A DNA stretch of 33,085 nucleotides from Paenibacillus sp. UNC499MF (GCF_900107975.1 NZ_FNVF01000025.1:1-33085); one strand, 5' to 3'; counted from the first letter of the stretch, positions 8,373 to 17,870 are shown. The notes: generated from the sequence alone by a model not told the origin. Translations and numbers: made by a program.

Positions 8373-9308
8373 ATGCTAAATCCAGTCGCTTTTAAGCTAG
8401 GCCCGATTTCCGTGCATTGGTACGGCATTATATTAGGCACAGCGGCCCTTATCGGGCTGCTGCTTGTCATCCGGGAGGGCAAGCGCTTTAAGCTGCAGCC
8501 CGAATTTTTTATGGATCTGCTGCTGATCGGCGTTCCATCCGCCATTGTGGCCGCTCGTATTTATTATGTGGCCTTCCAATGGGAAAACTACAAAAACAAT
8601 CTGGGCGAAATCATCGCCATCTGGCACGGGGGTATCGCCATTTACGGCGCCCTGATCGGAGCCATTATCGCAGCGCTCATCTATGTCCGCCGCAAAGGTT
8701 ACTCGTTCTGGCGGATCGCTGATATCTGCGCTCCGGGACTCATTGTCGGCCAAATGATCGGCCGCTGGGGAAATTTCGTGAACCAGGAGGCCCACGGCGG
8801 CCCGGTCAGCGAATCTTTCCTGCGAAACGCGCTTCATCTGCCCGATTGGATCGTGAACCAGATGAACATCGAAGGCATTTTCTATCATCCCACCTTCCTG
8901 TATGAATCGGTATGGAATTTCGTCGGGCTGCTGCTGCTCTTCTGGCTGCGCCGCCGTCCGTTCCTTCGTGCGGGCGAACTGTTTATGAGCTATTTTATCT
9001 GGTATTCGCTGGGCCGCTTCTTCATCGAAGGCCTGCGTACGGACAGCCTCGATTTCACGGGACCGGCATGGCTGGCTTCCCTGTTGAACGGACTCTGGTC
9101 GCCGATGTCCCTCCTGTTCGGTGAAGCGGGTACGATGACATACGGCGGCAACATCCGTATTTCCCAGCTTCTTGCCGTGCTCATTATCATCGCGGCTATC
9201 ATTATCATCGTCTTGCGCCGTCGTATGGGCTATGCGAAAACCAAGTACAGCGATCCCATCGAGAAAATAGGCGGAACATCGGCTTCGGCCAACGCAAGCC
9301 ATTCCTAA
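8373..9308 (+). CDS. lgt: Prolipoprotein diacylglyceryl transferase
   Basis: A 311-residue integral membrane enzyme that transfers diacylglycerol from phosphatidylglycerol to the lipobox cysteine of prolipoproteins, the first step of lipoprotein maturation. The HGG motif (85-87) and the Lgt signature [18 protein letters not shown] (126-143, with Arg131, Asn134 and Glu139) are present. Seven hydrophobic segments can be followed; the last (about residues 270-290) is unusually rich in Ile and is followed by a basic and then Ser/Ala-rich tail. AGGAGG lies 13 bases before the ATG, longer than normal, but no better in-frame start exists. It is the second gene of the hprK operon, 48 bases after hprK. 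Confidence 0.97.
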   Translation: MLNPVAFKLGPISVHWYGIILGTAALIGLLLVIREGKRFKLQPEFFMDLLLIGVPSAIVAARIYYVAFQWENYKNNLGEIIAIWHGGIAIYGALIGAIIAALIYVRRKGYSFWRIADICAPGLIVGQMIGRWGNFVNQEAHGGPVSESFLRNALHLPDWIVNQMNIEGIFYHPTFLYESVWNFVGLLLLFWLRRRPFLRAGELFMSYFIWYSLGRFFIEGLRTDSLDFTGPAWLASLLNGLWSPMSLLFGEAGTMTYGGNIRISQLLAVLIIIAAIIIIVLRRRMGYAKTKYSDPIEKIGGTSASANASHS

Positions 9309-9341
9309 CAGGAAAGAACTCTTGAAAATAAGGAGCACAGC

Positions 9342-9995
9342 ATGAAGCATACGGTATTGTTTGACCTGGACGGCACTATTCTGGACACCAACGAGCTCAT
9401 TATCCAGTCGTTTCTGCATGCGCTGGAAGGAAAGACCCCCGAGCTTTTTACAAGAGAAAATATCATCCCGCATATGGGGCGCCCTCTCATTGAGCAGCTC
9501 CAGTTTTTCAGCGGATTGGATGAAGTGACGGATCTTCTTACCCTTTACCGGTCCTATAATCTTAAGCACCACGACGAGCTGGTGAAGCCTTTTCCTTATG
9601 TAAAAGAGGTATTGGCCAAGCTCCATGCCTACGGAGTCAAAATCGGCGTCGTAACCAGTAAAATCAAGCTGACGACCATGCTGGGCCTGGAGCTTTGCGA
9701 GCTGCTGCCTTATATCCAAAGCATTGTGACCGTCGATGATGTCACGAATGCGAAGCCCGATCCGGAAGGAATAAGGAAAGCTCTTCATGAACTGGGTTCA
9801 ATACCGGAAGAAGCCGTCATGGTAGGAGACAGCCATTACGATATCGAAGCGGCCAAAGCCGCCGGCGTTGAAGCCGTGGCCGTCAACTGGTCTTTGAAGG
9901 GACAGGCTTATCTGGAACAGTACAATCCGGAGCATATGATCGGCGATATGCGTGAACTGTACATGATTTTTGGTATTACGGAGGAAAGCGTTTGA
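9342..9995 (+). CDS. ppaX: Pyrophosphatase PpaX (HAD family)
   Basis: A 217-residue HAD-superfamily hydrolase, the length of Bacillus PpaX. Motif I FDLDGTILD contains Asp8 (nucleophile) and Asp10 (acid/base). Motif II is in VVTSK, and motifs III/IV are in NAKPDPEG and MVGDSHYDIEAAKAAG. PpaX hydrolyses the pyrophosphate made when HprK dephosphorylates HPr-Ser-P, so its place in the hprK operon fits. AAGGAG precedes the ATG. Its stop TGA overlaps the TTG start of the next gene. Phosphoglycolate phosphatase is the usual alternative name for such sequences; position favours PpaX. Confidence 0.92.
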   Translation: MKHTVLFDLDGTILDTNELIIQSFLHALEGKTPELFTRENIIPHMGRPLIEQLQFFSGLDEVTDLLTLYRSYNLKHHDELVKPFPYVKEVLAKLHAYGVKIGVVTSKIKLTTMLGLELCELLPYIQSIVTVDDVTNAKPDPEGIRKALHELGSIPEEAVMVGDSHYDIEAAKAAGVEAVAVNWSLKGQAYLEQYNPEHMIGDMRELYMIFGITEESV

Positions 9996-10576
9996 GGAAA
10001 ACCGACAGATATCCGGTCGACGGACCTAACGCCCTATGGCAGATTTACCGGACAGTCAGCAAGTGGAAGGCGGTCAAAAATTTCGTCTGGATACAAGTCA
10101 GCCGCTACTGCCCGTCGCTTCCGATAAAAAACTGGATCTACCGGCGAATGCTGGGCATGGAAGTAGGAGAGCACACCGCTTTCGCTTTAATGGTCATGGT
10201 GGATGTATTTTTTCCGGAAAAGATAAAAATCGGCCGCAACTCGATCATCGGGTACAACACTACGATTCTGGCTCATGAGTATTTGATCAACGAATACCGG
10301 CTGGGTGAAGTACGAATCGGATCAAATGTGATGGTCGGGGCGAACACGACGATTCTGCCCGGTGTAACGATAGGGGATGGCGCCGTGATCGGTGCAGGGT
10401 CCGTCGTTCACAAAGATGTCGAGCCTTACAGCTTCGTAGCGGGCAATCCGCTGCGGGTTATTCGTACGAGAGCTTCGGATCATGGAGAAGCCGGCGTTTC
10501 AGGAACGTCGGCGGAAAATACGGAGCCCGACACGGCTTACGTCAATAGCTTAAATAAAAACAGTTCTTCTTCTTAG
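9992..10576 (+). CDS. Acyltransferase with hexapeptide repeats (YvoF-like)
   Basis: A 194-residue left-handed beta-helix acetyl/acyltransferase. Imperfect hexapeptide repeats run from about residue 70 to 150 (IGRNSIIGYNTTILAHEY, then VRIGSNVMVGANTTILPGV and TIGDGAVIGAGSVVHKDV), ending in VAGNPLRVIR, typical of the maltose/galactoside O-acetyltransferase group. The substrate is unknown. The start is a TTG in a TTGA overlap with the ppaX stop, with GGAGG 7 bases upstream. The corresponding gene in Bacillus subtilis is yvoF. The last residues, NKNSSSS, are encoded inside the terminator stem, so the C-terminal tail is probably a by-product of the terminator rather than functional. Confidence 0.88.
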   Translation: MRKTDRYPVDGPNALWQIYRTVSKWKAVKNFVWIQVSRYCPSLPIKNWIYRRMLGMEVGEHTAFALMVMVDVFFPEKIKIGRNSIIGYNTTILAHEYLINEYRLGEVRIGSNVMVGANTTILPGVTIGDGAVIGAGSVVHKDVEPYSFVAGNPLRVIRTRASDHGEAGVSGTSAENTEPDTAYVNSLNKNSSSS

Positions 10577-10594
10577 GAAGAGAACTGTTTTTTT
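10557..10594 (+). terminator. Terminator of the hprK operon, overlapping the last codons
   Basis: The stem AAAACAGTTC/GAACTGTTTT (10557-10566 with 10582-10591) carries an inner CTTC-TTAG-GAAG extension and is followed by T. The TAG stop of the acyltransferase (10574-10576) sits in the apical loop. Confidence 0.9.
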
Positions 10595-10651
10595 GTTAGT
10601 CGCGAAAGAGGACATTGGCCCCGGAGAAACGAATGGGAATGAATCTGCAAA

Positions 10652-10680
10652 TTGACGCCTCTGACATTCCATGATAAACT
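10652..10680 (+). promoter_or_regulatory. Candidate promoter of the histidine operon
   Basis: TTGACG (10652-10657, 5 of 6), a 17-base spacer and TAAACT (10675-10680, 4 of 6), about 90 bases before hisZ and after the upstream terminator. The leader is too short and has no T-box motif or histidine-rich leader peptide that I can see. Confidence 0.5.
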
Positions 10681-10767
10681 AACGGATATCCTTCAATTTG
10701 GTAGTATGGTAGCGTGCTAAAGCGTTTTGAAAATAGAGGTGTACCGGCAGGGCAAGGAGGAACATGA

Positions 10768-11997
10768 ATGTCTAAACCTAAAGTGTTTGAAAAACCTACG
10801 GGTTTTAAAGATTTGCTTCCGGAATCGGTAGCGAGAATCCGTGAGATCGAGTTCAGCGTGCTGGACTGTATGCAGCGGTGGGGCTACAGTCAAATCGTGA
10901 CTCCTACGTTGGAATTTTACGATACGGTAGGGATGGCCAGCTCCATCGAAGACCGGAAGCAGTTCAAGCTGCTGGACCGCAACGGGAAAACGCTTGTACT
11001 TCGTTCCGACATGACGGCCCCGATCGCACGGGTGGTCTCCTCTCTTCTGCGGGATGAGCCTCTCCCGCTCCGTCTCAGCTATCACGGGAACGTTTTCCGG
11101 GCTATGGAGGAAGAAGCCGGACGCGATTCGGAATTTGTGCAGACCGGAGTAGAACTCGTGGGCGATCCATCCGCGGAAGCGGATGCCGAGGTCGTGGCTT
11201 TGGCGATTGCCTCCTTACAGGCCGCGGGTGTGAAAACGTTCAAGTTTGCCTTGGGGCACGTCGGGTTTCTGCACGGATTGTTCGGCGAAACGCTCAAAGA
11301 CCATCCCGAAGCACAGGAAGAGCTTAAGAGCTGCCTGCTCGGGCGGGATTACGTCGGTTACCGGACGGCTATCCGGCGGATGGGTGTGGATGAAGCCCGG
11401 CGCGGCGAACTGGAGAGCATCCTGCGGCTGCGCGGAGGGAAAGACATCTGCGAACAGGCACTCAGCGTAACTTCCGATCCGACGGCCCAGGCGGCTATCG
11501 CCCATCTGTGCGAGGTATGGAACGTTCTGGAGGCTTATGGGGTAAGCGAGCATGTGCTTATCGACCTGACGATGATCGGAAATTTTTCTTACTATACGGG
11601 TCTTACGTTCGAAGGGTACGCCGCGGATCTCGGATTCCCGCTGTGCAGCGGAGGCAGATATGACAATCTGCTCGCCCAGTTCGGACGTCCCGCACCGGCA
11701 ACGGGCTTTGCCTTGAAGACGAACCGCATTCTGGAAGCGGCGGGAGATTCGGCCCGCAAGCAGCAGGAACGGGTACTGATCGTTTATGGGGATTCCCGCC
11801 GGGGCGAAGCGCTTGGCAAGGCCCGGAAGCTGAGAGCTCTTCCCGGAAAAGTCGTCGTAACCCGTCATGCCGGCAATGGTAACGGAAACGGAACCGGTCC
11901 GTCGTGGGAACCGGCAGCACTGCAAGAACTGGGACAGGGCCGTTACCGGTTTGAAGGCAACGTCTATTCGGACGTCCTGCTTTACCTGACGGATTAA
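10768..11997 (+). CDS. hisZ: ATP phosphoribosyltransferase regulatory subunit HisZ
   Basis: A 409-residue paralogue of histidyl-tRNA synthetase that lacks aminoacylation activity and forms a hetero-octamer with short-form HisG, giving activity and histidine feedback control. The class II core can be seen: GFKDLLPE near residue 12, LVLRSDMTAPIARV (motif 2 area), FRAMEEEAGRDSEFVQTGVELVG, and GGRYDNLLAQFG with the tail of motif 3. The C-terminal part is degenerate and contains a Gly-Asn run (AGNGNGNGTGP near residue 370), probably a loop expansion. AAGGAGG lies 7 bases before the ATG. Its presence agrees with the short HisG encoded next. Confidence 0.93.
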   Translation: MSKPKVFEKPTGFKDLLPESVARIREIEFSVLDCMQRWGYSQIVTPTLEFYDTVGMASSIEDRKQFKLLDRNGKTLVLRSDMTAPIARVVSSLLRDEPLPLRLSYHGNVFRAMEEEAGRDSEFVQTGVELVGDPSAEADAEVVALAIASLQAAGVKTFKFALGHVGFLHGLFGETLKDHPEAQEELKSCLLGRDYVGYRTAIRRMGVDEARRGELESILRLRGGKDICEQALSVTSDPTAQAAIAHLCEVWNVLEAYGVSEHVLIDLTMIGNFSYYTGLTFEGYAADLGFPLCSGGRYDNLLAQFGRPAPATGFALKTNRILEAAGDSARKQQERVLIVYGDSRRGEALGKARKLRALPGKVVVTRHAGNGNGNGTGPSWEPAALQELGQGRYRFEGNVYSDVLLYLTD

Positions 11998-12215
11998 ATT
12001 CCAGCGCCAGATCTTGATAATCTTGCCGCCGGTATAGAGCTGTTAATCATATGAATGCGGCAGCCTTACCCGGCTGACGAAGAGATAAAACGAACGATTC
12101 AGGCCGCCAAACCGGCCTTTCCGGTTACACAGCGGGCTTGTTTGCGGATTAAGAGCCGCAACGGGTCACGCAATCATTTAGCTTCGACAGAGGCTGTTGA
12201 CAGGAGGCTGAAGGC
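11998..12215 (+). other. 218-bp hisZ-hisG spacer with two hairpins
   Basis: This is the longest gap inside the otherwise compact his operon. It contains CAGCC-TTACCC-GGCTG (12061-12076) and AGGCCG-CCAAAC-CGGCCT (12101-12118), the latter followed by only a short T-run. No reading frame with a ribosome site was found. The hairpins could pause or attenuate transcription, or protect mRNA ends; this is inference. Confidence 0.45.
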
Positions 12216-12851
12216 ATGCAGGAAATGCTTAAGGTAGCCATGCCCAAGGGGCGTATATATAAACAGGCATTCAAACTTTTCCGCCGGGCGGGATTGCCGA
12301 TGCCTGAAGATAGCGGTGACGACTCCAGAAGACTGATCGTTACCTTTCCGGAAGCCAACATGGAATTCATTCTCGCCAAACCCGTTGATGTTCCGACTTA
12401 TGTCGAGTACGGTGTGGCGGATATCGGAGTGGTGGGCAAGGACGTGCTGATGGAAGAAAACCGGGACGTCTACGAGCTGCTTGATCTCGGTATCGCCCGC
12501 TGCCGGATGTCCGTTATCGCACTGCCGGACTGGCAGCCCGTTCTTAATCCCCGCGTCGCGACGAAATATCCACGGGTAGCTTCCCAGTATTTCAGGGAAA
12601 GAGGACAGCAGGTCGAAGTCATCAAGCTGAACGGCTCCATTGAACTGGCGCCGCTGATCGGCTTGGCCGACAGGATCGTGGACATGGTCGAGACCGGCCA
12701 GACCTTGAAGGAAAACGGTTTGGTCGAATACGAGGAAATATTCCCGATCACGAGCCGGCTTATCGCGAACCGCGTCAGTTACCGGATGAAAAACGATCAG
12801 ATCCAGAATCTGTGCGATGCTTTGCAGGCAACGATCGCTTTGCCGGAATAA
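12216..12851 (+). CDS. hisG: ATP phosphoribosyltransferase, short form
   Basis: A 211-residue short-form HisG that joins ATP and PRPP in the first committed step of histidine synthesis. The N-terminal [22 protein letters not shown], the ADIGVVGKD segment and the PRPP-binding region [19 protein letters not shown] (about 145-163) are all present. It lacks the C-terminal ACT-like regulatory domain of long HisG, so it depends on HisZ. AGGAGG is 8 bases before the ATG. Confidence 0.96.
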   Translation: MQEMLKVAMPKGRIYKQAFKLFRRAGLPMPEDSGDDSRRLIVTFPEANMEFILAKPVDVPTYVEYGVADIGVVGKDVLMEENRDVYELLDLGIARCRMSVIALPDWQPVLNPRVATKYPRVASQYFRERGQQVEVIKLNGSIELAPLIGLADRIVDMVETGQTLKENGLVEYEEIFPITSRLIANRVSYRMKNDQIQNLCDALQATIALPE

Positions 12852-12957
12852 GAGCATACATACATTCCGGACTGATGAATGACATAGAGGCGGATCCACC
12901 GAAAAAACAATAACGATCAGAAGGCGAAAGCCGGCATCTACGAAAGGATGATTGCGC

Positions 12958-14247
12958 ATGAAAATCGTGCCTGCGGAAGAGTTTGAACTCGCCCGGGAAG
13001 TGGACTACGGAACGGCGGAGCAGAACGAAGCCGTACAATCGATCATCGCCGCCGTACGCGGTGAAGGCGATGCGGCTCTCCGGCGGCTGTCCAAGAAGTT
13101 CGACGGCGTAGACCTCCGGGAACTGCGTGTCGACGAAGCGGAAATTCAGGCGGCGTACGAACGGGTGGACGCCGAGTTTCTGAAGGCGCTGCGGCAAGCC
13201 GCCGCCAACATCCGCGCGTTTCACGAAAAGCAGAAACGCGTGTCCTGGATGGACCTGCAGGATAACGGATCGCTGCTGGGCCAAATCATCCGGCCGCTGC
13301 AGCGCGTCGGTCTTTACGTCCCCGGAGGAAAGGCGGCATACCCGTCATCGGTGCTCATGAACGCCATCCCGGCCGTCGTCGCCGGCGTTCCCGAGATCGT
13401 GATGGTGACGCCGCCGGCTACAGCCGGGGAAGAGGGCATCAACCCGCACATCCTGGTGGCGGCAGCCGAGGCCGGCGTGCGGGAAATCTACCGCGTCGGC
13501 GGCGCACAGGCCGTCGCGGCGCTCGCTTACGGCACGGATACGATTCGTGCCGTTGATAAGATCGTCGGACCCGGCAACATTTATGTCGCACTCGCGAAAC
13601 GCGCCGTATTCGGCGTCGTCGATATCGACATGATTGCCGGGCCGACCGATATCGTGGTCCTGGCCGACGAGTCGGCGGACCCCGAATACATCGCCGCGGA
13701 CCTGCTGGCCCAGGCGGAGCATGACGAGCTGTCACCGGCTATCCTGGTGACGCCGTCACGCGCGCTCGCGGAGCAGGTCCGCGAAGAAGTGGAGCGGCAG
13801 CTTCAGGTGCTGCCGCGCAAAGCGATCGCCGAGGTGTCCACGGCGAACAAGGGCGCGATCGTCCTCGTCGGGGATCTCGACGAGGGCATCCGCGTCGTCA
13901 ACGCGATTGCTCCGGAGCATACGGAGCTGCTCGTGGACGACCCGTTCGCGGTGCTGCCGCGAATCGAGAACGCCGGGGCGATCTTCCTCGGCGCGTACAG
14001 CCCCGAGCCGGTCGGCGACTATTTCGCCGGTCCGAATCACGTGCTGCCGACGAACGGTACGGCCCGGTTCTCGTCGCCGCTGAATGTCGACGATTTCATC
14101 AAAAAATCAAGTGTGATTTCATACAGCAAGGAAGCTCTTCTGGCAAACGGAGAGCAGATTATGACGCTCGCCCGCAACGAAGGACTCGAGGGGCATGCCA
14201 GAGCGATACAAGTTCGATTGCAGAAAGAAGGGAACTTTCATGGCTGA
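12958..14247 (+). CDS. hisD: Histidinol dehydrogenase
   Basis: A 429-residue NAD- and zinc-dependent enzyme that carries out the last two oxidations, L-histidinol to L-histidine. Family motifs include [20 protein letters not shown], the long conserved stretch from [19 protein letters not shown] through VGPGN to [17 protein letters not shown], the zinc region [13 protein letters not shown] and the catalytic APEHTEL, and AGPNHVLPT. The ATG at 12958 has AAAGGA 9 bases upstream; an upstream in-frame TTG at 12952 is too close to that site. The body of the gene to about 14100 is clearly richer in G+C than its neighbours (sampled 60-base lines 63-70 percent), then falls to about 40 percent. The 3' end overlaps hisB by 8 bases. 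Confidence 0.97.
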   Translation: MKIVPAEEFELAREVDYGTAEQNEAVQSIIAAVRGEGDAALRRLSKKFDGVDLRELRVDEAEIQAAYERVDAEFLKALRQAAANIRAFHEKQKRVSWMDLQDNGSLLGQIIRPLQRVGLYVPGGKAAYPSSVLMNAIPAVVAGVPEIVMVTPPATAGEEGINPHILVAAAEAGVREIYRVGGAQAVAALAYGTDTIRAVDKIVGPGNIYVALAKRAVFGVVDIDMIAGPTDIVVLADESADPEYIAADLLAQAEHDELSPAILVTPSRALAEQVREEVERQLQVLPRKAIAEVSTANKGAIVLVGDLDEGIRVVNAIAPEHTELLVDDPFAVLPRIENAGAIFLGAYSPEPVGDYFAGPNHVLPTNGTARFSSPLNVDDFIKKSSVISYSKEALLANGEQIMTLARNEGLEGHARAIQVRLQKEGNFHG

Positions 14248-14947
14248 ACAAGTGGACAAGAACGCACAACAGGCGGGCCTGGAAGGCGGGAACCCCGCTG
14301 AACCGGGTAACGCGGAAGCAGTAGACACGGGTGTGGGTGAAGGTTTGCCGGTCACCGGCAGGACACGCGTATCCAGCGTAGCGCGCAAAACGAACGAGAC
14401 CGACATTGAACTGTCGTTCGGCGTGGACGGAACCGGTGTCTCGGAACTGGAGACGGATGTTCCTTTTCTGAACCATATGCTTGATCTTTTTGCCAAGCAC
14501 GGACAGTTCGATCTTAAAGTTCAAGCTCGCGGAGACGTTGACATAGACGATCACCACACGGTAGAGGACATCGGAATCTGTCTTGGTCAGACGCTCAGGG
14601 AAGCTCTAGGGGACAAGAAGGGCATTAAGCGTTACGCCAGCGTTTTTATCCCCATGGATGAGGCGCTTGCGCAGGTAATCATTGACGTCAGCAACCGGCC
14701 TCATTTCGAATACCGGGCGGAGTATCCGTCCCAGCAGGTCGGAAGCTTCACGACGGAACTGGTTCACGAGTTCTTGTGGAAGTTTGCCTTGGAGGCCCGG
14801 ATTACCCTTCATGTTATCGTTCATTACGGCCGGAACACGCATCACATGATAGAAGCGGTATTCAAAGCGCTGGGACGCGCTCTGGATGAAGCCACTTCCA
14901 TCGATCCCCGCGTTAAGGGAGTACCTTCGACGAAGGGAGTTCTCTAA
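14240..14947 (+). CDS. hisB: Imidazoleglycerol-phosphate dehydratase with N-terminal extension
   Basis: This enzyme dehydrates imidazole-glycerol phosphate to imidazole-acetol phosphate. The 235-residue product has an unusual 40-residue Gly/Ala/Glu-rich leader before the normal start at [18 protein letters not shown]; the rest is 195 residues, the standard size. Manganese-binding and active-site motifs are present: [32 protein letters not shown] and [17 protein letters not shown]. The ATG at 14240 has GAAGGGA about 7 bases upstream and overlaps the end of hisD, suggesting coupling; a GTG or TTG inside the leader is possible but lacks a ribosome site. The bifunctional form with a HisN-type phosphatase is excluded, because the extension is too short. 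Confidence 0.94.
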   Translation: MAEQVDKNAQQAGLEGGNPAEPGNAEAVDTGVGEGLPVTGRTRVSSVARKTNETDIELSFGVDGTGVSELETDVPFLNHMLDLFAKHGQFDLKVQARGDVDIDDHHTVEDIGICLGQTLREALGDKKGIKRYASVFIPMDEALAQVIIDVSNRPHFEYRAEYPSQQVGSFTTELVHEFLWKFALEARITLHVIVHYGRNTHHMIEAVFKALGRALDEATSIDPRVKGVPSTKGVL

Positions 14948-14949
14948 GC

Positions 14950-15567
14950 ATGATTGCCATTATCGATTACGGCATGGGCAACCTGCATAGTGTGAGCAAA
15001 GCTGTGGAACGTCTCGGATGCGAGTCCGTGGTTTCATCCGATCCGGATATTCTCGCCAAGGCGGAAGGTCTCATTCTGCCCGGAGTAGGAGCGTTCGGGG
15101 ACGCGATGGAACAGCTCCGGTCGCTCGGTCTCGACAGGCTTCTGCGCGAGCAGACCGCCCAAGGCAAACCGCTGCTTGGCATCTGCCTCGGCATGCAGCT
15201 GCTTTTCACATCCAGCGAAGAATATGGAGAGCACGAGGGGCTTAATCTGCTGCCCGGTCAAGTCGTGAGGTTCCGAGGGGACTACAAGGTGCCGCATATG
15301 GGCTGGAACCGTCTGGAGTTCAAGCAGTCCAGCGCGCTTTTGGAAGGGCTTGAAGAGGGCCATGTTTATTTTGTTCACTCTTATCATGTGAAGCCGGAAC
15401 GTCAGGAGGATCTTCTGGCTGTCACGGATTACCATCAGGCGGTTACGGCTGTAGTAGGAAGAGATACTGTCTTCGGCATGCAGTTTCATCCGGAAAAAAG
15501 CGGTGAGCTGGGCATGCGGCTGCTTCAAAATTTCGTAGGGCTTTGTCAAAGCAAGGCGGGGGCTTAA
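14950..15567 (+). CDS. hisH: Imidazole glycerol phosphate synthase, glutaminase subunit
   Basis: A 205-residue class I glutamine amidotransferase that supplies ammonia to HisF. The nucleophile Cys79 lies in LLGICLGMQLLF, and the His180/Glu182 pair in MQFHPEKSG. The N-terminal IAIIDYGMGNLHSVSKAVERLG is characteristic. It begins 2 bases after hisB, with AAGGGAG about 10 bases upstream inside the hisB 3' end. Confidence 0.97.
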   Translation: MIAIIDYGMGNLHSVSKAVERLGCESVVSSDPDILAKAEGLILPGVGAFGDAMEQLRSLGLDRLLREQTAQGKPLLGICLGMQLLFTSSEEYGEHEGLNLLPGQVVRFRGDYKVPHMGWNRLEFKQSSALLEGLEEGHVYFVHSYHVKPERQEDLLAVTDYHQAVTAVVGRDTVFGMQFHPEKSGELGMRLLQNFVGLCQSKAGA

Positions 15568-15609
15568 GATTAACCGGCCCTGCGGCCTATCAGGTGGAGG
15601 TAACGAAAA

Positions 15610-16335
15610 ATGTCCTTTATTATTTATCCGGCAATCGATATCCGGGACGGCAAATGCGTTCGTCTCGTACAAGGCGATTATAATCAGGAAACAGTCTATA
15701 ACGAAAATCCTCTTGAAGTCGCGCAAGCTTGGGAGGCCCAAGGCGGTCAGTGGATTCATCTGGTTGATCTGGACGGCGCGAAGGCCGGCCGGCCGGTTAA
15801 CGACAAGCTGATCGGCGAAATCGCCCGCACGGTGAAGGTTCCGGTCCAGGTCGGAGGCGGCCTCCGTACGGAAGAGGATGTCGATCGTCTGCTGTCGCTG
15901 GGTATATCCCGTGTCATTCTCGGGACTGCGGCCATCGAAGACCGGGCTTTCGTCCAGTCTCTGCTGGCTAAACACGGCGAGAATGTCGCCATTGGCCTTG
16001 ATGCGCGGGACGGTTTTGTCGCAACCCGGGGCTGGCTTGAAACTTCATCGGTAAAAGCGGAGGATTTGGCGGTTCAGCTTGCCGAGCATGGAGCGAAGAC
16101 GTTTATCTTCACCGATATTTCGCGGGACGGCATGATGGGCGGTCCGAATGTGGAGGCTATCGTACGGCTGGCCAAGGTTTCGGGCCAGACGGTTATCGCT
16201 TCCGGCGGCGTAAGCCGTCCGGAAGACCTGGAGCGGCTTGCCGCCGAGGCAGTGAACGGTGTGGGCGGCGCCATTGTCGGCAAGGCGCTTTACACAGGCA
16301 GCATTCGGCTGGAGGAAGCGCTGAAGTTGGTTTAG
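15610..16335 (+). CDS. hisA: ProFAR isomerase
   Basis: A 241-residue (beta-alpha)8 barrel that isomerises ProFAR to PRFAR by Amadori rearrangement. The catalytic Asp10 is in [18 protein letters not shown] and the second acid in [14 protein letters not shown]. Phosphate-binding loops are VQVGGGLR and VIASGGVS, the internal repeat shared with HisF. GGAGGT lies 8 bases before the ATG. Trp145-type PriA features were not looked for beyond this; the full his operon makes HisA the natural call. Confidence 0.97.
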   Translation: MSFIIYPAIDIRDGKCVRLVQGDYNQETVYNENPLEVAQAWEAQGGQWIHLVDLDGAKAGRPVNDKLIGEIARTVKVPVQVGGGLRTEEDVDRLLSLGISRVILGTAAIEDRAFVQSLLAKHGENVAIGLDARDGFVATRGWLETSSVKAEDLAVQLAEHGAKTFIFTDISRDGMMGGPNVEAIVRLAKVSGQTVIASGGVSRPEDLERLAAEAVNGVGGAIVGKALYTGSIRLEEALKLV

Positions 16336-16434
16336 GCCGTAAGGCGTGTAGACACAGCAGCGTATTTAAAGCATACATTCACGCATCAAGATGTTCCGAG
16401 ATAAAGTGGTACAGAGTTGAAGGGGGAAGTCAGA

Positions 16435-17193
16435 ATGCTGGCTAAACGGATTATTCCCTGTCTGGACGTGAAGGACGGCCGGGTCGTCAAGGGTGTAAAT
16501 TTCGTGAATTTGAGAGACGCGGGCGATCCGGTCGAGCTTGCTTCCATTTATGACCGCGAAGGCGCCGACGAGCTCGTATTCCTGGACATATCGGCTTCGG
16601 TTGAAGGCCGGGCGACGATGGTGGAGGTCGTGAAGAAAACGGCAGGCGAAATCACGATTCCGTTCACGGTCGGCGGAGGAATTTCGACTACCGATGATAT
16701 GAAGCGTCTGCTCCGTGCCGGCGCCGATAAAATCGGCATCAACACGGCGGCGGTCAAGAATCCGCAGCTTGTATCGGACGGAGCCCGTAAATTCGGGTCC
16801 CAGTGTATCGTCGTCGCCATCGACGCCAAGTTCAACCCGGCCTGGGGCGAATGGGAAGTCTATACGCACGGGGGCCGGACGGCTTCCGGCATCCGGGCTG
16901 TCGAGTGGGCGAAGCGGATGGAGACGGCGGGCGCCGGCGAACTGCTTCTTACCAGCATGGATGCGGACGGAACGAAGGACGGATTCGATCTGGCTTTGAC
17001 CAAAGCGGTTTCCGGATTTGTCGGAATCCCCGTCATCGCGTCCGGCGGTGCCGGAAACGAAGAACATTTCCACGAAGTGTTCACCGAAGGCCGCGCCGAT
17101 GCGGGCCTGGCCGCGACGATCTTTCATTATAAAGAACTGACGGTGCAGGGCGTCAAAGAGAGCTTGAAGAAAAAAGGAGTGGAGATTCGATGA
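16435..17193 (+). CDS. hisF: Imidazole glycerol phosphate synthase, cyclase subunit
   Basis: A 252-residue barrel that uses ammonia from HisH to turn PRFAR into imidazole-glycerol phosphate and AICAR. Asp11 is in [20 protein letters not shown] and the other catalytic Asp in VVAIDAKF. Phosphate loops [10 protein letters not shown] and VIASGGAGN are intact. The ATG at 16435 follows AAGGGGGAAG; the frame opens earlier at a TTG (16417), but that would lie upstream of this ribosome site. The length equals that of Bacillus HisF. The 3' end overlaps hisI by ATGA. Confidence 0.97.
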   Translation: MLAKRIIPCLDVKDGRVVKGVNFVNLRDAGDPVELASIYDREGADELVFLDISASVEGRATMVEVVKKTAGEITIPFTVGGGISTTDDMKRLLRAGADKIGINTAAVKNPQLVSDGARKFGSQCIVVAIDAKFNPAWGEWEVYTHGGRTASGIRAVEWAKRMETAGAGELLLTSMDADGTKDGFDLALTKAVSGFVGIPVIASGGAGNEEHFHEVFTEGRADAGLAATIFHYKELTVQGVKESLKKKGVEIR

Positions 17194-17867
17194 CAGGCAC
17201 ACAACTGGACAGCATCCGCTACGATTCGCAGGGTCTCGTTCCCGCTATTGTGCAGGATGCCGTCAGCAAAGACGTTCTGATGCTGGCTTATATGAATAAA
17301 GAATCGCTTGAAAAAACGGTAGCCACCGGCACGACCTGGTTCTGGAGCCGCTCACGCCAGGAGCTTTGGAACAAGGGGGCGACCTCGGGGCACACGCAGC
17401 GCGTGGTTTCGCTCCGCTATGACTGCGATGCGGACACGCTTCTGGTGCTGGCGGAACAGACCGGACCCGCTTGCCACACCGGATCATACACCTGCTTCGG
17501 CAGCGAAATTCCGGTGAATGGCGCAGATTCCGTTGCAGCGGCGGAGCCGGCAGCCGTGCCTGCTTCCGCCGACCGTTTCGGCATTTTGTCGAGGCTGGAG
17601 TCCGTTATCGCTTCCCGCGAAGCGGAAAGACCGGAAGGCGCCTACACGACCTATTTGTTCGAGAAGGGAATCGACAAAATTCTCAAAAAAGTAGGCGAGG
17701 AAACGGCGGAAGTGATTATCGCGGCCAAAAACAGAGACCACGACGAGCTCCGGTACGAGACGAGCGATCTTATTTTCCATCTGATGGTTCTTATGCGCGA
17801 GTCCAAGCTTCCGCTTGACGATGTCATGGCAGAGCTGGAACGGCGCCACATCAGCAAAGCCAAGTAA
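17190..17867 (+). CDS. hisI: Bifunctional phosphoribosyl-AMP cyclohydrolase/phosphoribosyl-ATP pyrophosphatase (HisIE)
   Basis: A 225-residue fusion for steps 2 and 3 of the pathway. The cyclohydrolase part (about 1-110) has [18 protein letters not shown] and the metal ligands in [20 protein letters not shown] and TGSYTCFG. An Ala/Pro-rich linker (about 112-130, [16 protein letters not shown]) follows. The pyrophosphatase part (about 131-225) has [17 protein letters not shown] and [10 protein letters not shown], the MazG-like metal site. The start codon shares ATGA with the hisF stop. It is the last gene of the operon and is followed by a long terminator. Confidence 0.96.
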   Translation: MTGTQLDSIRYDSQGLVPAIVQDAVSKDVLMLAYMNKESLEKTVATGTTWFWSRSRQELWNKGATSGHTQRVVSLRYDCDADTLLVLAEQTGPACHTGSYTCFGSEIPVNGADSVAAAEPAAVPASADRFGILSRLESVIASREAERPEGAYTTYLFEKGIDKILKKVGEETAEVIIAAKNRDHDELRYETSDLIFHLMVLMRESKLPLDDVMAELERRHISKAK

Positions 17868-17870
17868 AGG

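Noticed and set aside
8433-9788. 451-codon open frame on the minus strand opposite lgt and ppaX
   Set aside because: It is an antisense shadow of two certain genes, is low in recognisable motifs and has no ribosome site; the length arises from the codon bias of the true genes.
10717-10730. cre (CcpA) site before hisZ
   Set aside because: It contains AAAGCGTTTT, but the required flanking TG and C positions fail; 10 of 14 at best.
10681-10767. T-box riboswitch controlling the his operon
   Set aside because: No T-box bulge sequence, specifier stem or antiterminator hairpin could be found in the leader.
16417-16434. TTG start adding six residues to HisF
   Set aside because: The ribosome site AAGGGGGAAG lies between this TTG and the ATG at 16435, and the ATG gives the standard length.
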